Virus record (IMG/VR): IMGVR_UViG_3300023049_000387 | Coordinates: 1 to 64,000 of that record | Strand: one strand, 5' to 3' | Length of the DNA: 64,000 nt | Source: a virus | Part shown: in pieces, positions 21,798 through 31,314 of the stretch | Layout of the letters: each line of letters starts with the position of its first letter | Position numbering within the stretch: the first letter of the stretch is position 1 | The notes under the pieces: model-generated | What the model saw: only the letters and a program-made list of their open reading frames with translations | What the model was told of the DNA's origin: nothing | Database searches by the model: none | Position numbers and translations under genes: made by a program

Positions 21798-22150
21798 TAA
21801 CTGAAATTAATATAGAGGGGATAGGAATAATAGAAGTTACTGAAATAATAGAAGTTACTGATTTTAACACTCTATCAAATTCATATACAACATACACTGA
21901 TGTAATACCTTCTATAGATTGGTCAATTATTACAAATTTGGATTTGGATCTATTGAATAAACTAAAAAATATGTACAAATTTAATGTTAATAGCAATGTG
22001 TTTAATTTTTATAACACATTTGTTAAAAATGTTACGTATGGATATAATCCCAATTCTAAATCAATGCATATTACTTTTTGCAGTGATCACTTTGTAAGAT
22101 TAAGCAAACAAGAAATAAGAAGCTACAAATTAAAAAAAATACTTCATTAA
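21794..22150 (+). CDS. hypothetical protein (118 aa)
   Basis: Begins MITEINIEGIGIIEVTEIIE, including a short internal duplication (IIEVTE twice), and resembles the start of the gene at 377. Translationally coupled to the upstream gene. Function unknown. Confidence 0.6.
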   Translation: MITEINIEGIGIIEVTEIIEVTDFNTLSNSYTTYTDVIPSIDWSIITNLDLDLLNKLKNMYKFNVNSNVFNFYNTFVKNVTYGYNPNSKSMHITFCSDHFVRLSKQEIRSYKLKKILH

Positions 22151-22227
22151 AACACAATGAATCAGTTGGTTATAAAAACTAAAAAAATTATTGAGCAAAT
22201 TATAACAATTTAATTAAAACTATTTTG

Positions 22228-22235
22228 TATATTTG
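22228..22235 (+). promoter_or_regulatory. TATATTTG promoter box of clpC-like gene
   Basis: A -7 type box 45 nt before the ATG of the ClpC-like gene. Confidence 0.55.
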
Positions 22236-22279
22236 TCCATATTTAAGAAACAAAATACTTATCAATCACTATAAACATT

Positions 22280-24421
22280 ATGAATAAAAATCAAATTATG
22301 CAAAAAGACAAAGAAGGGAAAGATTACTTAAGAAAAACTATCGATGTGAAAAACTCTATTGCAGATGATGGACCACCAGATGAAGATTTTAAAGTCCCTG
22401 ACAAGAAGAATGGTAAATCTAAGACTCCTGTCCTTGATACATATAGTAGAGATCTTACTAATATGGCAGAAGATGGTAAGCTAGATCTTATTGTTGGTAG
22501 AGATAAAGAAATAGAACGTGTTTCTCAAATTTTATCTAGGAGAAAAAAGAACAATCCTATTCTCATTGGTGAAGCTGGTGTTGGTAAATCTTCTATTGCA
22601 GAAGGTCTAGCACTTAGAATTGTACAGAGAAAGGTAAGTAGAGTTCTTTTTGATAAAAGAATTGTTATGTTAGACTTAGCATCTATGGTAGCTGGTACTA
22701 AATATAGGGGTCAATTTGAAGAAAGAGTTAAGGCTCTTATGAGTGAAATAGAAGATGAACCAAATGTTATTCTTTTTATCGATGAAATTCATACTATGGT
22801 TGGTGCTGGTGGAGCATCTGGTAGCCTAGATGCCTCCAATATGTTCAAACCAGCATTAGCACGTGGTGAAATTCAGATAATTGGTGCAACAACATTAGAC
22901 GAATACAGAAAGCATGTTGAGAAAGATGCTGCTTTGGAAAGAAGATTTCAAAAAGTAATCGTAGAACCTGCCACACCAGAGGAAACTTTACAAATCATAG
23001 GAAACATCAAAGATAAATATGAGAAGCATCATAATGTGGTTTACTCACAAGAGGCAATTGAATCTTGTGTTGATCTTACAGTCAGATATATGAGTGATAG
23101 ATTCTTACCAGACAAAGCAATTGATGCATTAGATGAGGCAGGATCAAGAGTTCATATCTCAAATATAGTTGTTCCTAAAAGGATAACTGAAATCGAGAAA
23201 AAGATTGAGGATATTAAAGAAGAAAAGAAAAAAGTAATTAGGTCTCAAAAATATGAACAAGCTGCTAGACTTAGAGATGTTGAGAAAGAACTTGATGCCG
23301 AATTAGAATTGGCTAGAGATAAGTGGGAAGAAGATACTAAAAATAACCCACAAGTTGTGTCACAAGAAGATGTTGCACAAGTAGTATCTATGATAACTGG
23401 AGTTCCTGTTAGTAAGGTTGGGCAAAAAGAAAATTCTAAATTAGCCAAAATGTTTGATGTTATTTCAAATAACGTTGTTGGTCAAGACAAAGCAGTTAAA
23501 AAAGTAGTACAAGCTATACAGAGAGGTAGAGTTGGTATGAAAGATCCTAACAAGCCAATTTTCTCAGGAATACTAATTGGTAATAGTGGAGTTGGTAAAA
23601 CTGAATTGGCTAAACAAATTGCTAAGTATATGTTTGACTCAGAGGATTCTATTATTCGTTTAGATATGTCTGAATACATGGAGAAAGTCTCCCTTACTAG
23701 AATCCAAGGTTCTGCACCTGGATATGTTGGATATGAAGATAGTAATGTATTGGATAAGGTAAGGAGAAAGCCTTACTCTGTTATTCTTTTTGATGAAATT
23801 GAGAAAGCCCACCCTGATGTTGTCAATCTATTTTTACAAATGTTAGATGATGGAGTTGTAACAGATTCACATGGAAGAAAAGTATCTTTTAAGAATTGTG
23901 TTATTCTGATGACATCAAACGTTGGTACTAGAAAGGTTAAGAGTTTTGGAACTGGACTAGGCTTCTCAACAAAAACATCAGTTGAGAAAGAACACAATAA
24001 AGTTAAAGCTATTTTACAAAAGGAATTAAGTGTGGCTTTTCCACCAGAGTTTATCAATAGATTAGATGATATTATCTACTTCAAAGATTTGGACAGAGAT
24101 GACATTATGAAGATTGTTGAACTTGAAATTACTAAGACACTTAAAAGAGGTTCTGATATTGGATATAATCTAATTGTAACAGATGAATTGAAGGAACACC
24201 TTCTAGATGTTGGTTATAACTTAGATAGTGGTGCTAGACCTCTTAAAAGAGCTTTACAGACTTGGATTGATGATTATGTAACAGAGTTTATCATCCAAGA
24301 AAGTCCTAAAGAGGGTTCTACACTAACAATTAGCTATGATAAAGATTTGGATGAGTCAGTAGTTAGTCTTGGTAAGAAAAGAAAGAAGAGAGTTTCTAAG
24401 CCCAGGGACGAAGAAATTTAG
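22280..24421 (+). CDS. clpC: ClpC/ClpA-type AAA+ unfoldase lacking the N-domain
   Basis: The 713-residue protein has two AAA+ modules. NBD1 has GEAGVGKS (97-104) and LFIDEIHTMVGAGG. NBD2 has GNSGVGKTELAK and ILFDEIEKAHPDV. A short middle region has a UVR-like coiled coil (EEKKKVIRSQKYEQAARLRD), as in ClpC. The pair of N-terminal Clp_N adaptor repeats is missing and replaced by about 50 charged residues. The loop TGLGFSTKT in NBD2 keeps an LGF tripeptide like the ClpP-docking loop, so it may dock on host ClpP. I infer a phage unfoldase redirecting host proteolysis. ClpB is less likely because the long coiled-coil insertion is absent. Confidence 0.9.
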   Translation: MNKNQIMQKDKEGKDYLRKTIDVKNSIADDGPPDEDFKVPDKKNGKSKTPVLDTYSRDLTNMAEDGKLDLIVGRDKEIERVSQILSRRKKNNPILIGEAGVGKSSIAEGLALRIVQRKVSRVLFDKRIVMLDLASMVAGTKYRGQFEERVKALMSEIEDEPNVILFIDEIHTMVGAGGASGSLDASNMFKPALARGEIQIIGATTLDEYRKHVEKDAALERRFQKVIVEPATPEETLQIIGNIKDKYEKHHNVVYSQEAIESCVDLTVRYMSDRFLPDKAIDALDEAGSRVHISNIVVPKRITEIEKKIEDIKEEKKKVIRSQKYEQAARLRDVEKELDAELELARDKWEEDTKNNPQVVSQEDVAQVVSMITGVPVSKVGQKENSKLAKMFDVISNNVVGQDKAVKKVVQAIQRGRVGMKDPNKPIFSGILIGNSGVGKTELAKQIAKYMFDSEDSIIRLDMSEYMEKVSLTRIQGSAPGYVGYEDSNVLDKVRRKPYSVILFDEIEKAHPDVVNLFLQMLDDGVVTDSHGRKVSFKNCVILMTSNVGTRKVKSFGTGLGFSTKTSVEKEHNKVKAILQKELSVAFPPEFINRLDDIIYFKDLDRDDIMKIVELEITKTLKRGSDIGYNLIVTDELKEHLLDVGYNLDSGARPLKRALQTWIDDYVTEFIIQESPKEGSTLTISYDKDLDESVVSLGKKRKKRVSKPRDEEI

Positions 24422-24696
24422 GCTTCGAAAGAATGCCCCCCTATATTCTGTAGAATAGGCACATATTCAAGCGAGTTAGATTTCTGACTCGCTTTTCTTA
24501 TGTTATCATTGCTTATAGAATGTACCATTTCATTTGGATACTTAGTAAAGTACTCAATCATAGAATCTACATTTTCATCCTCAGACAAACTCTTGTTCCA
24601 TAAATCTGGTAGGTTGTACTTATTCATACTCACATACTCCTTTACTTTTAAATCTAATACAGGATTGAACTCTTTCCATTCTTTTAAATATTCCAT
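24418..24696 (-). CDS. small protein with tag-like N-terminus (92 aa)
   Basis: Starts MEYLKEWKEFNPVLDLKVKE, which loosely matches the shared N-terminal leader of virion-type proteins. It overlaps the end of the convergent clpC-like gene by 4 nt and directly follows the next virion gene (5' side). Function unknown. Confidence 0.55.
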   Translation of the reverse strand: MEYLKEWKEFNPVLDLKVKEYVSMNKYNLPDLWNKSLSEDENVDSMIEYFTKYPNEMVHSISNDNIRKASQKSNSLEYVPILQNIGGHSFEA

Positions 24697-24700
24697 ATAA

Positions 24701-25300
24701 TTATATTTTTTGTATTATAGTAGTAATATTCTTTGTCTCTAATACCTTACTCTTATCTAATAAAAATTCTATGTCATAGAAGTTGAAACTAAACGTTAGT
24801 GTAAATTCTTTACCAGTAACTCTTTGTTGGGAGTAATTGAAATTGACATCTGATAAACTCCTAAGAATTATCTCACCAAATTTAATTATGTATATAGCAT
24901 CTCTATGTATGTCCAATGATGTTATAGTAAATGGATCCAGAAAAGAATTCTCAACATCTATATAATGCTTGTTTATAATATCAAATAATAGCCAATAATT
25001 AAGATAAGCATCAACTGATCTAAAAGTTATTTGAAGTTCTCTAGTAGATACTATATCTTGTGGATTCTTAGAAGGTTTGAAATTTCTTTTCTTACCCCTC
25101 ATTCTTATCTGCTCTGGCATATCAAAAGATATACCTGGAAAATTCACTGACAAGATTGTAGAATTTATATAGTCTATGACGTTTTCATACTGAACCCAGT
25201 TTTTTTCCAATATAGGTTGATAACTCTCTATCAATTCATTTGGAAGAAATGATTGTGGTAGGTTAAAGATGAACTGTGATGATTGCGAACTAAGTCTCAT
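24701..25300 (-). CDS. virion structural protein, tail type (199 aa)
   Basis: A beta-rich protein with PGISFDMPEQIRMRGKKRN, ELQITFRSVDAYLNYWLLFD and TLTFSFNFYDIEFLL. The alternating strands and tail-tube-like length suggest a tail tube or tube-related baseplate protein. The sense strand has TTAATATATA at 25321-25330. It lies downstream of another virion gene. The exact role is not resolved. Confidence 0.55.
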   Translation of the reverse strand: MRLSSQSSQFIFNLPQSFLPNELIESYQPILEKNWVQYENVIDYINSTILSVNFPGISFDMPEQIRMRGKKRNFKPSKNPQDIVSTRELQITFRSVDAYLNYWLLFDIINKHYIDVENSFLDPFTITSLDIHRDAIYIIKFGEIILRSLSDVNFNYSQQRVTGKEFTLTFSFNFYDIEFLLDKSKVLETKNITTIIQKI

Positions 25301-25344
25301 TCAATTATATGTATTTATAGTATATATTAACTTATGAAAATCTC

Positions 25345-27294
25345 TTATTCATTGAATATATCATCACCAGAATCCCTAAATCTAACATCATTTGGTCTGC
25401 TATTAGTATTGGGTGTATTAGCAGAACTAGACTTTTTAATTGGTCTGTTGTCATCACTAATAACTCTTCTAGTTACTATTGCAGTTTCCTTCTCTGGTTC
25501 AGTTACAACATCTTGTTCTACCCCACCATTTTCTATGTCATCATTTAATTCTCCAACATTGTTCATATCATCATATATTTTAAATAACCCAGTATAGACA
25601 ACTGAAGTAGTTGATGAATTAGTACCAGTTATATAAAAAACGTTTATACCACTAGTAAATATTTGTTTTATTTGACTGAATTTACCTTGTGTTATTTTAA
25701 ATACAACTATACCATTTGCTAGGTCTACTTCACCAGATTCTATAAAAGGAGAGAATGATATTGATGTTTTGTCGTTCTTTATGGTAAATAGAATTTCAGA
25801 ATAACCTGTTAAATCTAGGTATTTTGGTTTTTCATTAGTACCAGAAGCTATTGTGAATGATATTACATTATCAAACGGATATAAAAGTATTTGTATTTTA
25901 CCAAATCCATAGAACCTACTTTCGTCCAATACTGAACTTTCTGATTTAGCCATTATATTAAACCTATCTACCAAAACAGGGAATGGTACTTTAACTTGTT
26001 CTACAATAACGCCACCATTGCCACCATTATTACTATTGTTATTATTTGAATTTAATTCATCTAGTGTTATTCTAGGTCTAATAGGTGATTTAGGAGTGTT
26101 GTTTATTGGTATAACACCAAAAGAGTTAGCAACTCCAACTAAATCTGGATTTATTGAAGATTTTATATTATACACCTTTGGCTTGGATGCATTAGCTATA
26201 TTTATTTTAGTCATTCTAAGAGAATACTTAGATACCTCATCTTGTAACATACCATATGATGCCCTTCTTATTATATAAGACTGGTCAACAGAGTCTATAA
26301 GTCTAAGTTCTACATCTATAATAGCAGTTGTAGTTGAGTACTTTATAATAGGTCTATATTCAACAGTCTCATTGAAGTTATTAGTAAGTGTTATAGTAGT
26401 TGTTTTACCCCTTATATTTTGCTCATATATCGTTATATTGTATTGTACATAGTATCTGTTACCCAATGGTATTGCATCATCTATAAACCTTTTAAATTCA
26501 GCTATATTACCATTGTATGTTCCATAAATCTCAAAAAAGTCACCATTAGGCGAGTTTTCTATTTTAAGACCTAGTTTTTCAAATTCTGGTGTCTGTGGAA
26601 TTGTTGTAGTAATTGCACTTTCTAATAAATATGTCTTTATTTGATTTATTCTCTGAGTTTTATTTATAAAATGAAAATCTATAAATACTGGGGAATTTAT
26701 ATTTAGACCAAGACCATTAGTAAGAACAGAGTTAAGACTATTTTCAGTTGGTTCTTGATTTGTTAATTGTGTAGAAACCTCACTTAAAGCTGGTATATCT
26801 AATACAATATTCTTACCCCAAAGTTTCTCTTGGAATAGAAGTGGTGGTGATGAAAAATTAAGTAAATACTGTTGTTCAACATCTGTCATATCAAAATAGA
26901 AATTTGATAAATCATGTTGTGTTTGATTTAACCTATCAAATGCATATATTCTAACATAAAATCCTAAGTATTGTCCAAATGTCCAATTTATAGGTAAATG
27001 TATTTTAACTGTATCATGTCTTAGTGGTGAGGATGCAGTATAGTTTTTTTCTTGTAAAAATGTATAATTACTTTCATCTACCTTACCCCATTTAGATTCT
27101 ATTGGATCTAGTCTAAATAATTGATTTGTTTTTGTATTGCTAGTGGATGATGTACTTGTTGAAAAATATCCAGTTGTCCTATCTTTTGAGTTAACCAATA
27201 TGTTATATGGTTCACTCAGTAGGTTAGCATCATTATAAATATATTCTAATAATATATCTTTATTTAATTTTACAAATTTAGAGATTTTAGCCAT
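25345..27294 (-). CDS. large virion structural protein (649 aa)
   Basis: Long beta-rich regions rich in Thr, Ser, Asn and Tyr are followed by a Gly/Asn-rich linker (NSNNNNSNNGGNGGVIVEQ) and an acidic, Ser-rich C-terminus. No catalytic motif. TTAATATATA lies upstream (27313-27322). Size and composition suggest a baseplate or tail protein. It directly precedes the CRISPR-Cas locus but on a separate unit, with an inverted repeat in between. Confidence 0.55.
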   Translation of the reverse strand: MAKISKFVKLNKDILLEYIYNDANLLSEPYNILVNSKDRTTGYFSTSTSSTSNTKTNQLFRLDPIESKWGKVDESNYTFLQEKNYTASSPLRHDTVKIHLPINWTFGQYLGFYVRIYAFDRLNQTQHDLSNFYFDMTDVEQQYLLNFSSPPLLFQEKLWGKNIVLDIPALSEVSTQLTNQEPTENSLNSVLTNGLGLNINSPVFIDFHFINKTQRINQIKTYLLESAITTTIPQTPEFEKLGLKIENSPNGDFFEIYGTYNGNIAEFKRFIDDAIPLGNRYYVQYNITIYEQNIRGKTTTITLTNNFNETVEYRPIIKYSTTTAIIDVELRLIDSVDQSYIIRRASYGMLQDEVSKYSLRMTKINIANASKPKVYNIKSSINPDLVGVANSFGVIPINNTPKSPIRPRITLDELNSNNNNSNNGGNGGVIVEQVKVPFPVLVDRFNIMAKSESSVLDESRFYGFGKIQILLYPFDNVISFTIASGTNEKPKYLDLTGYSEILFTIKNDKTSISFSPFIESGEVDLANGIVVFKITQGKFSQIKQIFTSGINVFYITGTNSSTTSVVYTGLFKIYDDMNNVGELNDDIENGGVEQDVVTEPEKETAIVTRRVISDDNRPIKKSSSANTPNTNSRPNDVRFRDSGDDIFNE

Positions 27295-27351
27295 TAATGT
27301 AATTGTTTTACATATATATTAAATGGTAGTTGCTCTAATTAAGTTGTTTTA

Positions 27352-27410
27352 AAGTGTTCATTATTTTAAAGTGTTCAGTGTCACTGAACAGGATAAAATA
27401 ATGAACACTT
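27352..27410. terminator. nested inverted repeat after cas3
   Basis: An outer 17-bp perfect repeat, AAGTGTTCATTATTTTA at 27352-27368 and its complement at 27394-27410, encloses an inner 7-bp stem GTTCAGT/ACTGAAC. It begins 1 nt after the cas3 stop. There is no clear T-run, so it may be a terminator, an mRNA-stabilising hairpin or a cassette boundary. Confidence 0.6.
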
Positions 27411-27411
27411 A

Positions 27412-29661
27412 TTAAATAATCTTTTTAATTATCCCTAGCCTATAGTCGTAAGAGAAATTAATAGCTATATAGGGTGATTTATCTAACCTAGCTTTTCTTC
27501 TAAGATCGTCTATTTTAATATTTTTATAATGTTTATTACTATTTATACCATAATTATATTTATACCCAGAAGTAGGTGATGATATATTTTTTATTATTTT
27601 TATCATCTTACCTACCGAAATGGCGGTACCACCTTCATTAAAATCTTTATCAAAACTATCGTACATGCTCTTGGTGAATGGACCAACCCATTTGCCTTTA
27701 ACGTCCTGTACTATAAAAAATACTTCTGAACCGTTGCTTCTAAGTGGGTTAGAATTTGCCGACATATAACTTGGTGGTGTTGTGTTATAATGCTTGACTG
27801 GGTATATATTGTTACTCGAACTTTCATTACTTTGATGAAGACTGTCATCTATGTAATCTACTATTTCAGTATTATTTGTAATATTAAAATCATTATAATG
27901 TACATATATCTCGTCAAGTGTTAAGGAACTACCACTCAATAATTTTAAATGATCAACCCAAAGTTTTCTTAAACTCTCATTATATTTTATATCAACGACA
28001 TAGCCATTTGATGTGGTGGGACAAGTGTCTATAATATTTATAGTAGCAGTTTTATTCCGACCCCATCTGTTACATCTTCCTATCCGTTGTAATGTGGATT
28101 CTGGGGATAATGGTATCTCATATAGATTATTAAAAGATATATCAAGAGCCGCTTGTAAAATAAGTGTTGATATGTAAGGCTTTCTGTTAGTTGTTTTAGA
28201 ATCCTTACCATAATCCTTTAATAATTTATCAAACATCTTTAATTTATCACCTTCTATGAAATTAGAGTGTATTAATATAGCATCTGTTAACTCCTTTGCA
28301 ATTTCTTGAGATTCTTTTATTGAGTTAACAAATAATATCTCATCGTTTGATATTGTACTAGGTATCTTATTTATAATATTAACTTTATATTCTTTCTTAT
28401 GTATAGAAGGTAAGTGGTTTTTTCCATTAGGTATAATCTTAGTTTTGTTTGAATTAGTAGTCCACAAATGGCTTATATCGATGGGTGTAGCACTTAATAA
28501 CAAAGTTCTAGAATCTGTCTTTATGTTTCTAACTCTCATAAGGTTTATAAAGAGGCTAAATATAGGTAAATCAGTTACATTTTCATGATACTCATCAAAT
28601 ATAACATCACTATGTATTATAAAATACATAAGAGACATGTCTTTACCAGCATTACTATATGGTCTTAGATAATAATCAATGTTTGTAATAATGATATCTG
28701 CTTCTTTTCCTTCTCCATTAAAGCTTGACTTTTGAACCTTCCCAGCATACCTTAGTTCTATATTTACTTTCTTTTCAGAGTCTTCTAATTCTTTTACAAT
28801 AGAATAGTATGTTGATATTGCTATATTATTTCTAGGACATACCCACAATAACTTTTTATCTGACTTCTCACTCCACATAAGACCTAACATAGTTTTACCA
28901 AATCCTGTAGGTGCTTTAATTATTGTAGTTTTATCCTCATCCTTAATATCATTTATAATCTTTTTTTGCTCTTTGAATCTTTTGTCGTCAGGGAAGTGAC
29001 AAACTTCAAATAAGAACTTGTTTGCTTTTTTAAGATTTATATCATCAGCACCAGATATAGTTCTATCAGAATAAACTAATATCATTCTAATTAATGTTAT
29101 ATCTCGGTTGAGGTTGTCTGTTTTTTCTTTCCTATCTTTGTTAAATAAAAAGTAATCAGGTCTAGTATTGTTATTTTTTTTAGGATTATTAATGATATAC
29201 TTACTGTCAATTAGTTTACCAAGCTCTTTCTTCATGGTATCTATATCACTAGATGGTATACTACCTAAAACATCTTTGGCACAAATCCCCTCATTGTCCA
29301 AGATACCATGATGCCAATATATTAGATTGGGTATTATGTTTTTACCAACACAATTCTTTATTTCGTTGTCTTTGAAATAATTTACATAATCGAAATAAGT
29401 ATCTACAAAAGCCCATGAAACTTGTTGATGTAAGTACTTGTTTTTATGTTTCTTATCTACTTTCTCTCCATTTATATGTTTTTGGAAAGAGTCTGTTGAC
29501 TTCCCAATATCGTGTAATAGAGAAGCTACCTTTATGTTTACCATTAAGTGTTCTTTCACATTTGGTAATTTTTTTAATTCTTTCACAGCCTTATCACTGA
29601 CTTCCTTTGAATGTTCCTCTAATGATATATTATTACCATTATTCGACTTTGCTACTATCAT
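27412..29661 (-). CDS. cas3: Cas3 nuclease-helicase (HD + SF2)
   Basis: The 749-residue protein joins an N-terminal HD nuclease (H17, H50-D51 in LLHDIGK, then YLHQQVSWAF and YWHHG) to a superfamily 2 helicase. Walker A is APTGFGKTMLG, motif II is FDEYHEN, motif III is LLLSATP, and motif VI is QRIGRCNRWGR. This is the Class 1 type I signature enzyme, which nicks and degrades target DNA after Cascade binding. All catalytic residues seem intact. It lies on the far side of the array from the other cas genes and reads in the same direction. No Cas2 fusion is present. Confidence 0.93.
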   Translation of the reverse strand: MIVAKSNNGNNISLEEHSKEVSDKAVKELKKLPNVKEHLMVNIKVASLLHDIGKSTDSFQKHINGEKVDKKHKNKYLHQQVSWAFVDTYFDYVNYFKDNEIKNCVGKNIIPNLIYWHHGILDNEGICAKDVLGSIPSSDIDTMKKELGKLIDSKYIINNPKKNNNTRPDYFLFNKDRKEKTDNLNRDITLIRMILVYSDRTISGADDINLKKANKFLFEVCHFPDDKRFKEQKKIINDIKDEDKTTIIKAPTGFGKTMLGLMWSEKSDKKLLWVCPRNNIAISTYYSIVKELEDSEKKVNIELRYAGKVQKSSFNGEGKEADIIITNIDYYLRPYSNAGKDMSLMYFIIHSDVIFDEYHENVTDLPIFSLFINLMRVRNIKTDSRTLLLSATPIDISHLWTTNSNKTKIIPNGKNHLPSIHKKEYKVNIINKIPSTISNDEILFVNSIKESQEIAKELTDAILIHSNFIEGDKLKMFDKLLKDYGKDSKTTNRKPYISTLILQAALDISFNNLYEIPLSPESTLQRIGRCNRWGRNKTATINIIDTCPTTSNGYVVDIKYNESLRKLWVDHLKLLSGSSLTLDEIYVHYNDFNITNNTEIVDYIDDSLHQSNESSSNNIYPVKHYNTTPPSYMSANSNPLRSNGSEVFFIVQDVKGKWVGPFTKSMYDSFDKDFNEGGTAISVGKMIKIIKNISSPTSGYKYNYGINSNKHYKNIKIDDLRRKARLDKSPYIAINFSYDYRLGIIKKII

Positions 29662-29678
29662 ATTAATATTTTAGACTG

Positions 29679-29686
29679 CGAATATA
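29679..29686 (-). promoter_or_regulatory. TATATTCG promoter-like box of cas3
   Basis: The minus strand reads TATATTCG 18 nt before the cas3 start codon, one base off the TATATTTG box, with a TTG further upstream at 29702-29700. It would allow cas3 to be transcribed independently of the array. Confidence 0.4.
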
Positions 29687-29714
29687 CTAATAAAAAAAAC
29701 AATTGCTATATATA

Positions 29715-31254
29715 TTTATGATTACCTTATGTATTAATATGATTACTACTAATAATTAGCTTCGATTGTTGCGAAGGTCGGTTTTGATTACCTTATGTAT
29801 TAATATGGTTACTATCTCCAAAAAGGGGTGTTAAGTCTACTTCGTAGTTGTGATTACCTTACGTATTAATATGATTACTATCTACATAACTTTTACTCCT
29901 GGGAGAAGAGTAGTTGTGATTACCTTGCGTATTAATATGATTACTATCATCACGTTTACAATGATTAAAGGGGTGATGGTTGTGATTACCTTGCGTATTA
30001 ATACGATTAGTACAAACCGCTAGCATTCATGTTGTGATTACCTTGTGTATTAATATGATTATTATCTCCTTTAACTGAAAATTAGACCATTTCATGTTGT
30101 GATTACCTTGCGTATTAATATGATTAATATTTCATATTCAGACAGTTTAAACGTGTATTTAGTTGTGATTACCTTATGTATTAATATGATTACTATCTAA
30201 AGTAGGAGGCAGAACATCATCTATATTGTTGTGATTACCTTACGTGTTAATATGATTACTATCATGCTACCATGCTTTATAAAATAATTACCAGTTGAGA
30301 TTACCTTACGTATTAATATGATTACTATCTTAAAATCAAAACAGCCAATATAGACGAGTGTTGTGATTACCCTATGTATTAATATGATTACTATTTTTTG
30401 TATAATCCTAGCCATAATGGCGTTGTTGTGATTACCTTATGTATTAATATGATTATTATCACTTTTCAAAAAGAGTCCTATTAAGTATTTGTTGTGATTA
30501 CCTTGCGTATTAATATGATTACTATCAAAAATAACACTAAGATATTCAGGTTCTATGTTATGATTACCTTACGTATTAATATGATCACTATCTAAGCCTT
30601 TTGGTAGATATTTGTGTTAAGGTTGTGATTACCCTATGTATTAATATGATTTCTATATAGTGCTATTAAAGCATATGTCAATAAAGTGTTGTAATTACTA
30701 CATTTAATTATTTAGTGGTTTGTTTTAAAATGTCAAAGAACTATTTTTATCTATGTAGATAATTACCTTACGTATTAATATGATTACTATCAAAGAATGA
30801 TGAAGCTACTTATTAAGCTACCGTTGTGATTACCTTACGTATTAATATGATTACTATCTAGGAGGTCTTTTGCTACAAATTTTTATGGGTTGTGATTACC
30901 TTGCGTATTAATATGATTACTATCATAATCGAGTTGTTGGAACTTTGATTTGTGGTTGTGATTACCTTGTGTATTAATATGATTACTATCTTGCAAGATT
31001 TTCTAGCTTGCGTTGTAAGTGTTGTGATTACCTTGCGTATTAATATGATTACTATCATGCTGTAATTAAGATGATGGTAGGTCCATGTTGTGATTACCTT
31101 GCGTATTAATATGATTACTATCTATCACGTACCAATTCATTTTTACCCTTATGTTGTGATTACCTTGCGTATTAATATGATTACTATCAGAAAATTTATC
31201 CAAAGGAATACTTATCCCGTTGTGATTACCTTGCGTATTAATATGATTACTATC
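29715..31254 (-). CRISPR. CRISPR array, 24 repeats of 36 bp and 23 spacers
   Basis: On the top strand each repeat starts GTTGTGATTACC and ends GATTACTATC. Repeats recur every 65-67 nt with spacers mostly 30 nt (29-32). Four repeats at the high-coordinate end (31021-31254) are identical. Repeats become variable towards the low end, and the outermost (29715) and those at 29979, 30096, 30622, 30688 and 30756 are degenerate. One spacer (30015-30030) is only 16 nt. This polarity places the leader end next to cas6, so I assign minus-strand transcription, with crRNA repeats ending CACAAC. The repeat contains GATTAC twice and the palindrome TATTAATA. No adaptation genes are visible. Confidence 0.97.
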
Positions 31255-31257
31255 CTA

Positions 31258-31292
31258 ACTTATATATCTAGCTGAAAGCTAGATATATAAGT
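31258..31292. repeat. 16-bp perfect hairpin between cas6 and the array
   Basis: ACTTATATATCTAGCT (31258-31273) and its exact complement (31277-31292) flank a 3-nt loop, 3 nt after the last repeat. No T-run follows on either strand. It sits at the presumed leader end of the array. Confidence 0.85.
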
Positions 31293-31314
31293 GTCATTTA
31301 GGATATAAAAACTA

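Noticed and set aside
29715-31254. Self-targeting spacers matching this window
   Set aside because: Reading each spacer against the surrounding genes I found no match. A full search was not possible by eye, so this is only a negative impression.
30221-31275. Short open frames inside the CRISPR array on both strands
   Set aside because: They translate the repeat itself (for example IVIILIRKVITT on minus) and have no start context. They are artefacts of the 36-bp repeat.
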